A stretch of DNA of 64,000 nt from Porites lobata (taxonomy: Eukaryota > Cnidaria > Anthozoa > Scleractinia > Poritidae): the NCBI GenBank assembly GCA_942486035.1, contig CALNXK010000133.1, forward strand, positions 1,055,001-1,119,000, in the 5' to 3' direction. Position numbers and translations under genes: made by a program. The notes beneath the pieces were generated by a model. It saw only the letters and a list, made by a program, of their open reading frames with translations, made no database searches and was not told where the DNA came from. Below, in pieces: positions 11,179 to 23,901 of the stretch; the stretch's first letter is position 1; every line of letters starts with the position of its first letter.

Positions 11179-14100
11179 ATGTTGTTTGGTCACGCTTTAA
11201 ACAATGGAGTAGGGATTCCAAACATTGGACGTAAGTGTTTCCATGTCAATTTTTATGACTTTTTATGTAATAATTATTTGAACATAAAATATAAGCCTAA
11301 GACTTACCTTTATTTTGGCACTGCACATAAGTCAGATCTAGAATTCAAACAGACCTTTGAAAAACTCATCACCGCCATGCATCAATAACCCAAATGGACT
11401 AATCTGGCCAGCTCAAGCCTGTTCTGACAATGGTAATTTCTTGTACTGTTTTTATGGGTGCTTTAAATTACTAGTAATGAGAGATTTTCTTCAGTTGGAA
11501 CGTTTCAGATGAAATCAGTGGCTGAAGATGATGTAATTTACAGAACAATCAATAGCGCATTGCAGTGTGGCTGCAGACTTATAGGTAAGAGAAGTCAAGT
11601 TCACTGCAGACTGTTTGCAAAACTTAAAAGTGTCTTATAAGGTAGTCAATGCATACGGTATTACCCTGTGGGAAGGCGGGTAGGTACTGCCATATACAGC
11701 TATTTCGAGAAAGGTTGTCGGAAAAAATGTGCATGTGACAATCCCGAAAGGTAATCAGGTGCGGATCCACACCGGTTTCCACCGTTTTACGGAAATCGGT
11801 CACATTTTTCATATTAAATATATTTATCAAAATAAAAACACTTTGTAAGTTGAAATCTGGCCAATATCCCATCTGAATGACTTGGAAATCCAGGAAAGGG
11901 GACTTTAAGGAGTAAAAATCCAAATAATTTCTTGGGGGAGCCACCCCCCAGACCCCGCTAAAAGCTGGTGCCTTCCGCGCTCATTTAGGAAATCTGTCAG
12001 TATTTATCCTAGATCCGCGCCTGGTAATATGGGATATGTCCAATACACTGTTCCTGACACTGTAGCTGTTGAACCTACTTTTGTTGCTTTCCTTTAGCAC
12101 TTGCAGACATATGTCCATGACCTCTCCTGCCATTCTTTGAAATTTCTTTGAAAAACAGTGCACTCAAAACCACCCACAATACCTTTTGGGGCTGTTGTGT
12201 GCACTTTATCCGACAACCTTTCTCGAAATAGCTGTATAGGCTATATACATACCTGCCAACCCCCGGAGTACAAAATCTGGAGATGTCTAGAAATCTTCAA
12301 CAATGTCTGAATACTCTCCGAAAATCACCCGAAGGCCTTTCTTATGTTCCCAACATCAATAACAGCGAGTGAAAAACCACGTCAACTTTCTACCAAGTAT
12401 TGTGCAATTTGATTGGTTGATTTCTGACCAATTACAATACTCGTTAAATATACATCAATTTGATTGCTCTGTTTTACATTTTCTAATCAAGAACAGCTCA
12501 AATAAGAGAACTAAATTCACTTCTTGTTTCATTTTCCTTTTTGACATCTCAAAAAAAACAAAATTAATGAAAAAATTCTGAAAAAGGTCACGGTAGGTAT
12601 TTCCCCGGGAGATTTGGTGCTCTAACTGGGAGACCGGGAGATCTGATGAAAAACTTGGAGACTCCTGGGAAAACCGGGAGAGTTGACAGGTGTGTATATA
12701 GGTATATGCTGCTGTAAAGGGTATGGTTTAGATTTAGGTTTACTTGCAACTCATTAAGCTTTTGTTTTGGCTCGACTGTGCTGCTAACCTCAGTACTTTT
12801 TGAAAAATAGCAACTCTAGGATAGGCCATAGGAAGGTATTTTGGGAGTTTAGTCTAGTAAAGGGCAGCAAAGTTCAGGTGGGCTAGGTCCAGTATAGGCC
12901 AGGGGTTTCACGGTCTCAGCAGCTCATCCCTATCCAAGAATTCTTAAGGCACCTCTGGCAGGGACATTTTACATTAGTGACATGATTCTTGAGTACTCAT
13001 TAATCAGGGGCTATGGTCTGTGACAGCATTGACAAAGGTTTCAAATTATGGCATAATGATGACACAATGTGTTTTTTCTGGTACTCGCCCACATTTTCCA
13101 AGAAATTTCACCAGAAATGGACATATAGACAACAATTTCCATTGTCTAGACTCCTAATGGCAATAGAAATGTGTTGTTTCAGTAAATATCCATACTGCTT
13201 ACACAGTGGTTTTTTTTTTATCCTGCAGCTTCTTTGAAATTCCAGTCTAGCTTCATACTTTCCATTAAAAAGTTTGGTCCTCAAGACCCCACGTTTGTCT
13301 TAAGCACTTATAGGCACTGAGATGTTTTATGTACAAAGGGAAACAGTGTAACAGAACTTGTCATACAGTCGACTCCCGGTAACTTGAACCCTCCATAACT
13401 CGAACCTCCCATTAACTCGAAGTGATTTTCATTTCCCTTCAGATCATTTTCCACATAATTTTACCCTCGATAACTCAAACTCCCGATAACTCGAACTTTT
13501 TTCTATTTCCCTTGAGGGTTCGAGTTATCGGGAGTCGCCTGTATTTCCTGAAGCCTTTTCAACAACAACAAAAGAAGAAGTGACAATAACAAAATATTAA
13601 TTTCTCGTTATCATATTGTAGTCTCATGCACAATGAGTTAAGGCTTTGAGTCTTGATTATTTTTTGCTTGCTGTAAACAGACACAGCTGCTGTTTATCGG
13701 AATGAAGCAGATATTGGACGTGCACTAAAAGAGCTTCTACCAAAGTATGGACTTTCCAGACAAGATGTCTTCATAACAAGCAAACTGTGTGAGTCTTTGG
13801 AATTTCTCTAATGTGTTATTAATATGACAAGTTTTGGCCTGTATCTTAAGTTATTGCCTTTATTAGCCAAACAAAATGGCTTTCTAAAGTCAAACGTTTC
13901 GTTATTTTGCACTGACATGTCTCTATTGTAGACATTTTTGTTGGTCCCAAAGCTCCTAGAGGTCATGCATACATGTACCTCTATTCACAGTCACCTTTTG
14001 ACACTTTCTCTTCCAAAAGTGGCCAAAGTTAAAACTTGACAAAGTTTCCAGATTTCTTTTCAAAAAGATTCCAAAAAATATTAATTTGAGGAGAGGTGGC

Positions 14101-17100
14101 CTTTAAATGGTCACACAATAGGATTTCATCCACTGACTCAAAAGTTAGAATGCAAACAATTGTTGATTATGAGTGACAAAAAGTGTTAGCACTGGTTTGG
14201 ATTTTGTGATTTCAAGACTCACCATAAGTTATGACAACAGAGTAGGTTAATTTAATGACAATACAACTTTATTGACTTTATCTTTAACATGTAAGATTTC
14301 AGTACCAAGAGAATCAATATATTAATTACAAATGAAACAAAGTAAAATAAAAGTTAAGTAAGAAAGAAAGTAACAACAACTATCTATTGAATATTAACAT
14401 AAAAAGAAAAATTACTTGGCTATGTACGGCTTCTATGCTAATAAAAATGTGTAACTTTTATTTGCATCTGTGGATATATTTTTTCTTATCTTTGTGTAAG
14501 AAATACCCTGCGAGCAGATCAGGCCCTTTGATCTTCATAGAGCCCCGAGGCTTTTAGTTACTCAATATTATTAATGAAAGTCTTTTTTAATACCCGCTTC
14601 AAATGACTTTCAATGAGTATCCCAACCCTGAGTACATTAAGAACTTTAGCAATCCAATGACACAATGGCAACGAGAATGTCAAAAAAACAATAGGTTTGA
14701 TAAGCAAAACAACAACTTTGCATATGCATCACACGTTTTTGTACATTTCTTTGCTGCTTTGTCACTACTGTGGCAAAGCCCAATTTTGCATTTTATGGAG
14801 AACGTAAACTAGCAACAATGCAATTTATTTCTCTTTCTGAACTTGGATATGGCCCCTTGGAATTTTACTTCTTATAAGAGGGTTTGCCTATATATCTGAC
14901 AAAGGAAGTGGTTAGGAATAATCAAAATAAAGACTGAAAGAATGAAAATTTACTTTTTAACCAATGTTCTCATTGCTATTGCATCGTTGGATGTTTTAAA
15001 AAGTCCCCATTACCCTTGAATAAATTCCGCATTGATCTGTGTCTAAAAGCTTTAGAAACAGGCTGTTATGACTTCATTGGCAATCTTCAAATTATATTTG
15101 CTTGAACTCTTAAAAAATATTTCACATATATTATGGTATTTTTTTGTTGTTCTTCTCCTCAGCCCCTAGAGACCATGGATTTGATAGTGCAGAGGCAGCT
15201 TGTATGAAGTCTCTAGAAGCTTTAGACTGTGAATATCTTGACTTGTATCTCATTCACTGGCCTGGTGTACAAAAGCTGAAAAGGGAAGATCCAAACAATT
15301 CTGAACTTAGAAAGGGAAGCTGGCTAGCACTAGAGAAGCTTTATAAAGCAGGTTATTTATTTTAATAGACCCTTCCACATTTTTTTTCAATTTTTGATCT
15401 GGACCAGTTAGCGAAAAATCCATCAAGACAGGTGAGAAGCTCACTTTAAAATTAGTAAAGATGCCAAGTTTGAACATGATATGTTGAAAATTAGTAACAA
15501 AGATATAGCTCCACAAAGTCGCCAAATTCTACAGACATTTGCCTATAGTTTGCCTATAAGTTAATGTACCCTCTATACAAACTATTTTACATCATTCTGT
15601 ACAATTTTTGCCACTTTGTGAATTAGCTATTCAACGTATCACACTTGAACTTGGTGAGTTACTCTTTCTGGCAGTGTCAATGGATATTTGCTAACTGGTC
15701 TTATTAAAAACTGAATCATTGGATAATGCAATTCTAGAGCTCTGATTGGCTTAGCCATCATGGTGTATGAGCCATTATACCATGATCTCTAAATATGGTG
15801 TGAAGTGTACTCGTCTGCTCAAAATTTAAAATAAGCTGAAAATCGGTTGTTTTTCCAAATAAAGTCAGGAAGAATTCTTGATATTTTGTGGGCATTTTTA
15901 ATAAAACAATATTATTCTGCTCACACTTGTTGGATATGAGATGATTACTGGCTATCTACTATCTCATATCCAACACGCACTCGTGGTAGACGGATCTATT
16001 CTCAACTCAGAAAACGCGCATGGATTTCAGACACCCTAAAAATAATCCCCCATCCCCCAGCCCCTCTAAAAAAAGTTGGTCTATAAAGTAAAAAGTAAGT
16101 CTATGTGATGATCTCATTCTGCATGGGTCTCCTTCAGGTTTACTTAGAAGTATCGGTGTATCAAACTACACAGTTGCCCACTTGGAAGAGATGTTACAGT
16201 ATGCTACTGTTGTTCCTGCTGTACTGCAGGTGACGTTAGTTATAATGTTTCTTCTCTTTTATGCAGTAGTGTCTGTTTGCTTCTTTGTATAATCTGGTGG
16301 TATAGGACTTCAGAAGCCCAAGAACAGCTATTATTCAAAGAGCAACATTCATTCAGGAAGGGGCAATTTCTTACATGTTTTATAAAGTCACTGAAACTGA
16401 AACTATTAATGCATTACAAAATATAATTGTTGGCAATTTTTAAAGGCAACATTCAGAGAATCTCTGGGTACATATCGTGGTATGTGTACTTTCTTTACAG
16501 GTTTGTGTTTTTTGTTTTAATTTCAGTTTATTAAAGAATTAAGCATGATATTGTCTGCATTAACTTAAAAGAAAAATGCAATGCCCAGTACACTTTTTCT
16601 CCTCAAGTTCAAATTCATAGCTTGTTCTTTGTCTGCATTCACTCACAGTTTATTGATTTGACTATCATAGATAACTTCTGTACTGGTATCCCTATGTAGC
16701 CATCTATTATTTTCTATTATTTAACAACTCAAGTGTTTTAAACTGTAGGTAGAGTTTCACCCAAGACTTTTCCAGAAAGGGTTGCTTGAGTACTGCCAAA
16801 GGAAAGGAATATGGCTACAAGCCTATACTTCATTAGGCCAAGGAAAGGTATGTTACAACCAAGATGAAGTCTTCGATTCAGTGGGTTTCTAGTGTGGGAC
16901 TAATACATGTAGTTGAGAGATTCATTGCATTTAATAACTGAAATCATGACCTTATGGTTTTTGGAAGTGTATGGATACTCACCAAATGAGCTAGTGCAAG
17001 ACTTGAAAAAGTCTTAAATTACAGCATGTTTATAGGACAAGCAGCTCTCAAATTTGCTTGCCTAGGACCATTGCATCCTTGTCTAAGTTTTTGATGTAGT

Positions 17101-19917
17101 TAGAAGATGACTTGACTAGACCTTGGCCCTTCAGTCAAGTAAGCATGAAAATTGCTTACTTGGCTGAAAGGAAAATCGGCTTGAGGTGGATTAACGGAGG
17201 ACACTGTTTTCAAGCCTTTTTTTTTTCAATAGACACTGAGCTACAATACTCGTCAAAAATCTTGAAACACTTGTATGCATTTCTCCTTCCCCAATGTTGA
17301 TTTGGGTATTATAGTCGTCTCAGTGCTCCAAAATACGCATGACTCAACACTGGGGAAGAAGTGGGGCACATTTGAGTGAGAACAAAGGCGTGGAGAGTGA
17401 ATGTAAGAACGTTTCGAGAAAATTCAGGAATACCCAACGTCAATTTTCGGAAAATTATCTGTTCGAAAGACGATTTGAGATCTAGAATTTTCAGAACATT
17501 TGTTGTAAAATTTCTTGTTTGCCTGCCTCTCCTAGGATTTTCGAACGTCTCAAAAATGGTATAATTGCCCATTTTTAACGGATTTTTACCCTAAAAAGGT
17601 CACCTAGAACTTTCGGGAGCCTTTTTTCTGGCTGAAATTTTCCAAAAAGTAAGTTTTGATCCCTATGATTTTCGGATCACTAGACTTTCAGCTAGGAAAC
17701 CCGAACAGATGAAAAACTTTTGTTGGATAGAAATATGCCTATATCTACCGTTTAAATACTAAAATACGTTTAACAATGTTATGTTTAAGTGGTTTTGAAC
17801 TATATTCTCGTTGGGTGCCCCTGAACATGCAAGAGAAACGGTTCCTGTTTCAACGATTTGTGATGAGTAGGCCTTTACCGGGTTAGGCCTTTACCTAGAT
17901 GGTTCATGTCATCACCATGTCCAAAATAGTGCTAGGACCATTATGGGTCCCTTGTTGGTGTCTTTAGATGACTTGACCTATGAACAACAATCTCATCTTA
18001 AATTCCTCTTTTTTTTTGGGGGAGGGAAGCAGGGAGTAACGGCCACTCGCCCAGTGGGCAAGGGTATACGCAAGTCATTCTCTAACAAAATCATTAACTA
18101 AGATAAGCAAGAACTTGGGGTTGCTTGAGGGTTTTTTGTTGTTATTTGTTTTTTAGAGGAAAATTTGAGGAAGACTGTGCAAAACAACTTTAATGCAGAC
18201 AAAAAAGCAAGATTGCACAATGAACCAAAGTACTGCTGACAATCTCTTTAGCTCTTAGATGAGGCACAAGTCAGAAGTATAGCTACAACATACAACAAGT
18301 CAACAGCTCAAGTGTTACTCAAGTGGGCTCTTCAACATAATGTAGGTAGGTATGATAATTATAGTTATTAGTGAGTGTGTAATCAGCATGCAGCTCTCCT
18401 CTGAACTCCTTCCACCAGTTTGATGTACTTAAAACTGATAATGAATTCGAAGGAACATCATGTAAATAAGCTAGTTATGAAGTTTTTTTCCTCCTGTATG
18501 AAAATACGTGATTCATTGTTAGTAATGTAACTGAATTTTTCTAGATTATTATTAGTGCTGTTTGTTTTATATTTTGATTGTCATATGCATGCTTTTGCAC
18601 TACCGTAAAATGATGCAGTCATGCAAATAAAGCAATTTATTACTATTACTAATAGAGAGTTTTAGATCCGAGTTTACCGCGAACCTCTAACGACTCTAAC
18701 CGCTGGAGGTCACGTGATAAGTCTTTCGCGTCACGTTTGAGGTTTACGACGCGCGTTTTCAACGTGGGGAGGTAGGTTTTCACGTATGTCATTTGCCTGA
18801 AAGCTTTTAGCGTACAATTCTTGTTTTATCCCACGTAATGATACAAAAATCTTGTGGAGCAAGTCTTTATCCATTAACAGAGGCGCAAATTCGGACGAAA
18901 TGGCTAAATTTGATAAATCCTATTGGATCTTGAAAACAAGTGCCATTCATGGCTGCTGATTCAAAATGGCAGCCGTAAATTTGTAAGAAGAACTACTGTA
19001 AGAATTTACAACTTTTTGCTGCTAGATAACCCAGTGTTACGGTAAATTTTTTTTATTTTCACTAATTGATATTTCTTCTATTTCTAAATGGAAAAATAGA
19101 CCTAGAGTGGCTTCTTTAATCCACCACCAATCTAAATCGAATAATGTTTGACCGTCGAACCGCAAACGGGTAGCCGCAAACCGCGGTTAGAGTTTCGCGG
19201 TAAACTCGGATCTAAAACTCTCTAATAAGATGTGGGTGCTAGGCTGATTGGCGTGTTCCTTATATGGTCTCACAAGGGCCATTTAGATTGCTTCTTTCAC
19301 TCTCTCATCAGGCCAATAGACCTTTTTACTGATACGGCGGCCATATTGAATTAATTCGATTTAAGGAGTATTATAGGATGCCCAGGGGGCATGAGCACAT
19401 TTCGTTTGTATTTTTGGGCATCCTATAATACTCCTTAAATCGAATTAATTCAATATGGCTGCCGTATCGGTAAAAAGGTCTATTGTTCAGGTTTTGCAAC
19501 AGAAATCCATGTTTTGGTTGTTTTCCTTCATAAGTTGGTTATGTGTGAGCCTCAGTAGAGGTTAGTGAACAGCTCCACGCCCTGATAAGGGTGGTGGACC
19601 AATGAATCTAGTACCTTTTCCACTAGATCCTATTGTGACAGAATGAATACGATTACTTTCTGTTGTTCTCAGAAAGTAATACTTACTGAGGGATTAAATT
19701 TTCGAGTGCACTTCTGGGTTTAGAGTTCTTTATTATAGTTATATATACTTAGGTACTGTCTTTTTCAACAGGGGTGATTCCAAAGTCTGTCCGACCCCAG
19801 CACATAAAGGACAACTTGAGTGTTAACGACTTTCAACTCTCTGCAAAAGACATGGCCATCTTAAATCACATGAACACAAACACTCGGTTTTGCTGGGATC
19901 CAACGGCAGTCGCGTGA
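11179..19917 (+). CDS. Aldo-keto reductase, eight exons, complete
   Basis: NADPH-dependent reduction of aldehydes and ketones in the cytosol. Exons: 11179-11230, 11495-11584, 13681-13788, 15163-15351, 16138-16229, 16749-16847, 18252-18345 and 19772-19917. All junctions are GT-AG and the lengths sum to 870 bases, giving 289 residues plus TGA. The protein starts MLFGHALNNGVGIPNIGLG, like AKR N termini. The catalytic tetrad is complete: D48 and Y53 (LIDTAAVY), K82 (TSKL) and H115 (LIHWP). GVSNY, VEFHP and the cofactor-binding VIPKS follow. Length is usual for small AKRs. The C-terminal substrate loop is short, nearer to the prokaryote-like AKR5/YtbE group than to vertebrate AKR1, so the substrate cannot be named. 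Large introns hold several MITEs. The start is the first Met in frame, just before the conserved LNNG; an upstream exon is possible. Confidence 0.93.
11693..12238. mobile_element. 546-bp inverted-repeat element in AKR intron 2
   Basis: The left terminus TATACAGCTATTTCGAGAAA and the right terminus TTTCTCGAAATAGCTGTATA are exact complements over about 29 bases. TA borders both ends. Internal words (GGATC, CGGAAATC) are also partly mirrored. It ends two bases before the next element. Confidence 0.85.
12241..12701. mobile_element. 461-bp inverted-repeat element in AKR intron 2
   Basis: The left end CTATATACATACCTGCCAAC pairs with the right end TTGACAGGTGTGTATATAG over about 26 bases. The right half is rich in GGGAGA words. 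It directly abuts the preceding element. No coding capacity is seen. Confidence 0.75.
13366..13541. mobile_element. pogo/Tigger-like MITE, 176 bp
   Basis: The left end is CAGTCGACTCCCGGTAACTT and the right end is its near complement ending GGGAGTCGCCTG. TA flanks both sides. The inner word ATAACTCGAAC is repeated several times. The terminus CAGTCGACTCCCGATAACTC is typical of Tigger/pogo elements. It lies just upstream of AKR exon 3. Confidence 0.85.
14668..14985 (+). mobile_element. Old MITE R3 in AKR intron 3
   Basis: It starts near GGCAACGAGAATGTC and ends near GTTCTCATTGC, imperfect inverted ends that match those of the copy at 22707-23010. It shares AAAACAACAACTTTGC and TTCTGAACTTGGATATG words with the other copies. 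An open frame at 14603-14812 is incidental. Confidence 0.6.
15925..15990. repeat. Short hairpin in AKR intron 4
   Basis: TTGGATATGAGATGATTA and its complement ending CTCATATCCAA are separated by about a dozen bases. It is probably the remnant of a MITE arm. It is noncoding. Confidence 0.5.
17425..17823. mobile_element. 399-bp MITE with CAGGGGCACCCAACGA termini (copy 2, inverted)
   Basis: It is the reverse complement of the 4714-5112 copy, with the same length. The end at 17823 is intact (CGTTGGGTGCCCCTG), while the end at 17425 has drifted to CAGGAATACCCAACG. It lies in AKR intron 6. The open frames on both strands here are shared with the other copy and are not coding. Confidence 0.85.
18655..19222. 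mobile_element. 568-bp inverted-repeat element in AKR intron 7
   Basis: The left end GAGAGTTTTAGATCCGAGTT pairs with the right end AACTCGGATCTAAAACTCTC for about 38 bases, continuing into TACCGCGAA. TAATA is present on both sides and may be a 5-bp target duplication. There is no coding capacity. Confidence 0.85.
19314..19485. mobile_element. 172-bp near-perfect hairpin MITE in AKR intron 7
   Basis: Arms of about 70 bases starting AATAGACCTTTTTAC are complementary with only two mismatches that I can count, around a loop of about 30 bases. TA borders the GACCTTTTTAC core at both ends, consistent with a mariner-type MITE. Any transcript of the AKR intron would fold into a long duplex here. Confidence 0.9.
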
Positions 19918-22706
19918 CATTGTCTACACGGAAAATTTTGGCAAATTTGTTAACGTTGATCAAACAAGAAAAGAAATTTGCACGCAAGTAATGTCCTCTT
20001 CCCTTGATGCTCGTTCCCCGTGCTGTGCGTTAACCAAGTTATTGGCTGCGTTGCCTGTGCACGCAGGAGTGCCACAACAAGTGAAGCCTGAGATTTAATG
20101 CAATGAACTCTGATTTAGGACGATGTTTGTTGTTCCTTTTTGATAAAATGGCACGCGCTAAATTAGTCGGATGAACAAGGGACGTGGTTCACTTCCTCTG
20201 ATCATTTCCATCTGTTCCTCAATAGTCCGCAATACAAACGGCGCTTTCTGGGCGGACCGGGCTCAACGTAGTCCACAGAAAAAATATTTCTACTGCCATA
20301 GTTGGCAAATCCCCTCCTCACACCGAAATGGTCAATTCCACGCCCGCATTTGAACTCTGTTGTGCACAAACATCCACGTCATGCATTCTCTCAACGACAA
20401 ACCGCTGAAATTACCAGACAAGCTAATAAATAATAAAAAATATATTTATATAGCGCCTATACTTTTCAGTGCTAAGTGAGGGTTCTGAATGGGTAAAATA
20501 ATAAAAAAAATAAAAGACTGACATGATCTTATGTGTATACTGAGGTCTACTGGTACAGAATATTATTTCTTTTATATCAAAAAGTAAGCACATTTGAGCA
20601 ATTTTGTCAAATAATATAGTCGAAGATCATGAAAGGAGAGAAATCCCATTCCCATTTTAGAAATTGTTAACCCCTTTTCCTAGTGGTTAAATCCCAGCCC
20701 CAGTGTAGTAAATCCCATTTTCCCAGAACATAAAAGGGCAAATCTTAGTTCCCATTTTACCCCTTCAGAACCCTCTTCTTTGTTTTCACTGAATGGCATG
20801 GTTACTCCTCATCTCGTCATGTTATCTCAACGACGTTTCCTAGACAACTCTCTGAGATCACACAGACTTTCTTTGAGGCCGGACTGACTCACGACACAGC
20901 TTTAGTCAGCTGTTTAGTGTTGGAAGAACTACAGAGTTAGAATATTTTTGGTTGTAGGTAAACCAATCGCAGTAATAAAATATTATTATTTAGGAGAGAA
21001 GACAAGATGAGGTTGGTTATTGTAGTGAATTTGTCTGCATTTAATACACATCACTGATAGTCAGATTTGTATTCTCATGGTTCAAATAAGAAGCTGTGAG
21101 GCCTTATGCAATAGGCTTGATTAACGCCGCTCTCTCGTGTCTGATCTTGCTTCTTTCCGAGAAGAGGGAGAGGGAGGGAGGAGAGGAAGGGTGCTTATTT
21201 CTTGAACAGTGGCTGTCAAACCAGCCTAGCTTCATATTTATACAGTTATCAATGCGAACAAGTCACCTGACAGGCATCTCTTTCCCATGCAGGTAACCAG
21301 ATAGTCATAATTTCGACCCCTGCTGGAAAAACTCGGGTCTGTCTGTGCTTCTCCCAGATGGTATCTATTTGCTTTCTGAAGCTCTTGCAAAAATCAAGAT
21401 ATTCGAACCTAACCTAACCAACAATACCGCGACAATCTCGTTGCCACTGTCCTCTCTCTCGTAGGAATTATGCGACGGCAATATGATAGTGACGTCACTT
21501 ACCAAGTGTGTTTGCCGTTGTATTGTTGGAGGTGAAATTCGTTCTCCGATGAAACATTGTCCAGGCTGTCTTCAAAATTTGCTTCAACCAATCAGAAGTA
21601 CTGCCCAGATCTGGATAGTTACGAAAAACAAAAATCCATCCCCGGTGGGAGTCGAAGTAGCTCTCAGTACGGGGTGTACTTGGGGTGTACACGTGCAAGT
21701 TGATAGAGTGAAATACCTTGTACCAAATTCAGGGTTCGTACAGAGTCATAAGTGAAGGTACCTTCTCGTTATTGGTATTAATTTAGTAACGAAGCGTTAA
21801 GTCAAGTGCTAATAGTTTTGCCAGTTATGTTTTTTTTTGTAAGGTGAGATAACCATGGCTTATGCTAATCATCAAGCACTCAAGTGCTTAAAAGCTGCAA
21901 AAAGAGGTCGTGAAATTCCAAAAAAAAAGTTAAAATACGATAAAATCACCCTGAACTCCATGAAAAGCACAGGCCGTACACGCCCGTCTTTACGAGGCTT
22001 GTGTGTCAATATTTAAGATGCGTCCTGCCAGCTGCTTGAGCTTGTTACCAGTCGACGGATCCGGAGAAGATTATTAACAATTTGGCTCACAGGAACAGAA
22101 CCTTTTTTTGGCTTTAAAAATATTTGCGATTAGTGCGCTAACTTAACTACTTAGCGTGTCAAAAAGCATGCTACAAGAAATAAAGGTTTCAGCGCAGCAT
22201 AGTTAATTGAGTGGAATGGTTTGAAACCCGTCAGACTCCTTTGTTATATGTTTTTGTGGACCTGAAAGTGCACAACGTTCAAAAAGAATTCCTATCATTT
22301 TGATTGTATTGACCAATAAAAACGTTGCATTAATATATTTCGTAACAATTTGCCAACAGAAAACAAAGGATTGTGCACTTTCACGGTGCTTTGAACATAA
22401 ACTGCAGCACTGTTGTTTTTATCATTGATGTTTGCCGCTTTTCATAACCAGTCTCCTCTAATAACTATGAGCGCAGCGAACACTAGTTTGCGAACACGTT
22501 TTTCTCTGTTCGAACAATTTTAATATGTAAAACTATGCATTTAGTTAGACACGCTGATCTTCTTGTGACTGTGCTATTACAAGAAAAAAACTTTTAAAAT
22601 ATCTTGCAACTGGTAAACAAAAAAAAGTAAACAGGTCTCTGTATCTTTTGCATCCTGTATTATGTGGATGTATATTTATCACGTCCGCTTAAGTCTGATT
22701 TTTTTA
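19918..22706. other. Region downstream of the AKR gene, no supported gene
   Basis: It holds a possible AATAAA at 20425-20430, a run of degenerate AAATCCCATT words at 20640-20760, and at about 21590-21720 a single arm of the repeat also found at 23520-23740 and 27020-27240 (CCCAGATCTGG, CCAATCAGAAGTACT). Nothing looks coding. Confidence 0.35.
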
Positions 22707-23010
22707 GGGACGACAACGAGAACGTCGCTTAAAAAGTGAATTGCGTTCTTTCAGTCTTTAAAGCGATCATTCCTACCCACATACTTTGTCAAATATAGGC
22801 GAACCCTCCTGAAGCTAAATTTCAAATGACCATATCCAAGCTCAGAAAGAGGAATAAAATTTCGTCGTTGCTTGTTTACGTCCTCCATTAACGCGAAATA
22901 AGGCATTTTCACGTCCTAGTCGTGCAAAAACGGGAAAGAAATGTACAAAAAAGTGGGAAGTTGTTGTTTTGCTTATTAAACCTTTTTTTTTTACCTTCTC
23001 GTTGCCGTCC
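22707..23010 (-). mobile_element. MITE R3, best preserved copy
   Basis: The left end GGGACGACAACGAGAAC and right end TTCTCGTTGCCGTCC are inverted repeats. The interior runs opposite to the 14668-14985 copy. The left boundary of the 944-bp direct repeat (22958) falls inside this element, so only its right part is duplicated at 26456. Confidence 0.65.
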
Positions 23011-23901
23011 GCGTCGTTGGATCTTAAAGTCTCTAATGTCCTTTGAAACGCCAAGATTTCCCCCGTGACATCATGGGAAAACTGCTCTATAGACCTTTTT
23101 AGCTTGTCTGTTTTATCCCATTTCAGAGTACGTGATGCCCATGCTCTTAAGGGAATTTGCCTTTTGTCTTTTCTTCAATATCCTTCCCACAGTCCGCGTT
23201 ACGGATTTCGTGCCGCCAGAGCTCCCGTGAGCGAGTGTTCAACCTATCCAGGGTAAATACCCTGGCAAAAAGCTAACCCTAATAAAGCTTCAAGGGGGGC
23301 TTTTTCTTCCCTCGTTCCCACCTGGTTAAAAGGTGTGTTCACACAGTTGAGGTCAGTAATCACCTTACTTTAGCATCGTTGCACATCATAATATGCTCTT
23401 TAAGTGTGGTGTTTCCACTTGTTCCCAGCTTAACCTCAGAAAACAGCCGACGTTTGGTGACGCCACCACTGGTTTCCCCGCGTAATGACGTCTGAGAAAC
23501 GAGCGCGGAAATTCCACACTGATGACGTGTCACTACCCAGATCTGGGTAGTACTTCTGATTGGTTAAAAATTTGCCTCAACTAATCAGAGGTTCTACCCA
23601 GATCAGGATAGTGACGAAAATAAAAATCCATCCGCGATGGGACCCGAAGTATCTCTTACTACGGGGGTGTACAAGCTTGTACATGTGCAACTAACTTCAT
23701 GGATTGAAATACCTTGACAAAACGCAGGGTTTGTAAAACGTCTTGAAATTTGTTCAGCAATTTTCCAGAACCTAAAAAAAGTCTGGAAAATGGAGATAAA
23801 GTCAGAAAAAATAGTAGAAATTCTTGAATTTTTCTCTTTTTTTTTTGCAAAGCTACAGTAACTAGTGCTTTATAGGTGAATTTTTTTCGTTTTGGTGAAA
23901 T
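22958..23901. repeat. Direct repeat flanking the Penelope-like element, left copy (944 bp)
   Basis: It is nearly identical to 26456-27403, with a few indels and substitutions. It begins AAGTTGTTGTTTTGC and ends GTTTTGGTGAAAT. It contains part of MITE R3 and a palindromic MITE with CACTACCCAGATCTGGGTAG at about 23530-23610. It may be a Penelope pseudo-LTR, but because its edge cuts through R3 a segmental duplication is equally possible. Confidence 0.9.

Noticed and set aside
23515..23620. Possible hammerhead ribozyme, since Penelope elements can carry them (CTGATGA followed by GAAA)
   Set aside because: The bases next to the CTGATGA and GAAA boxes do not pair as stem II requires, and no cleavage triplet or stem III was found. 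The pairing seen is explained by the CACTACCCAGATC hairpin MITE.
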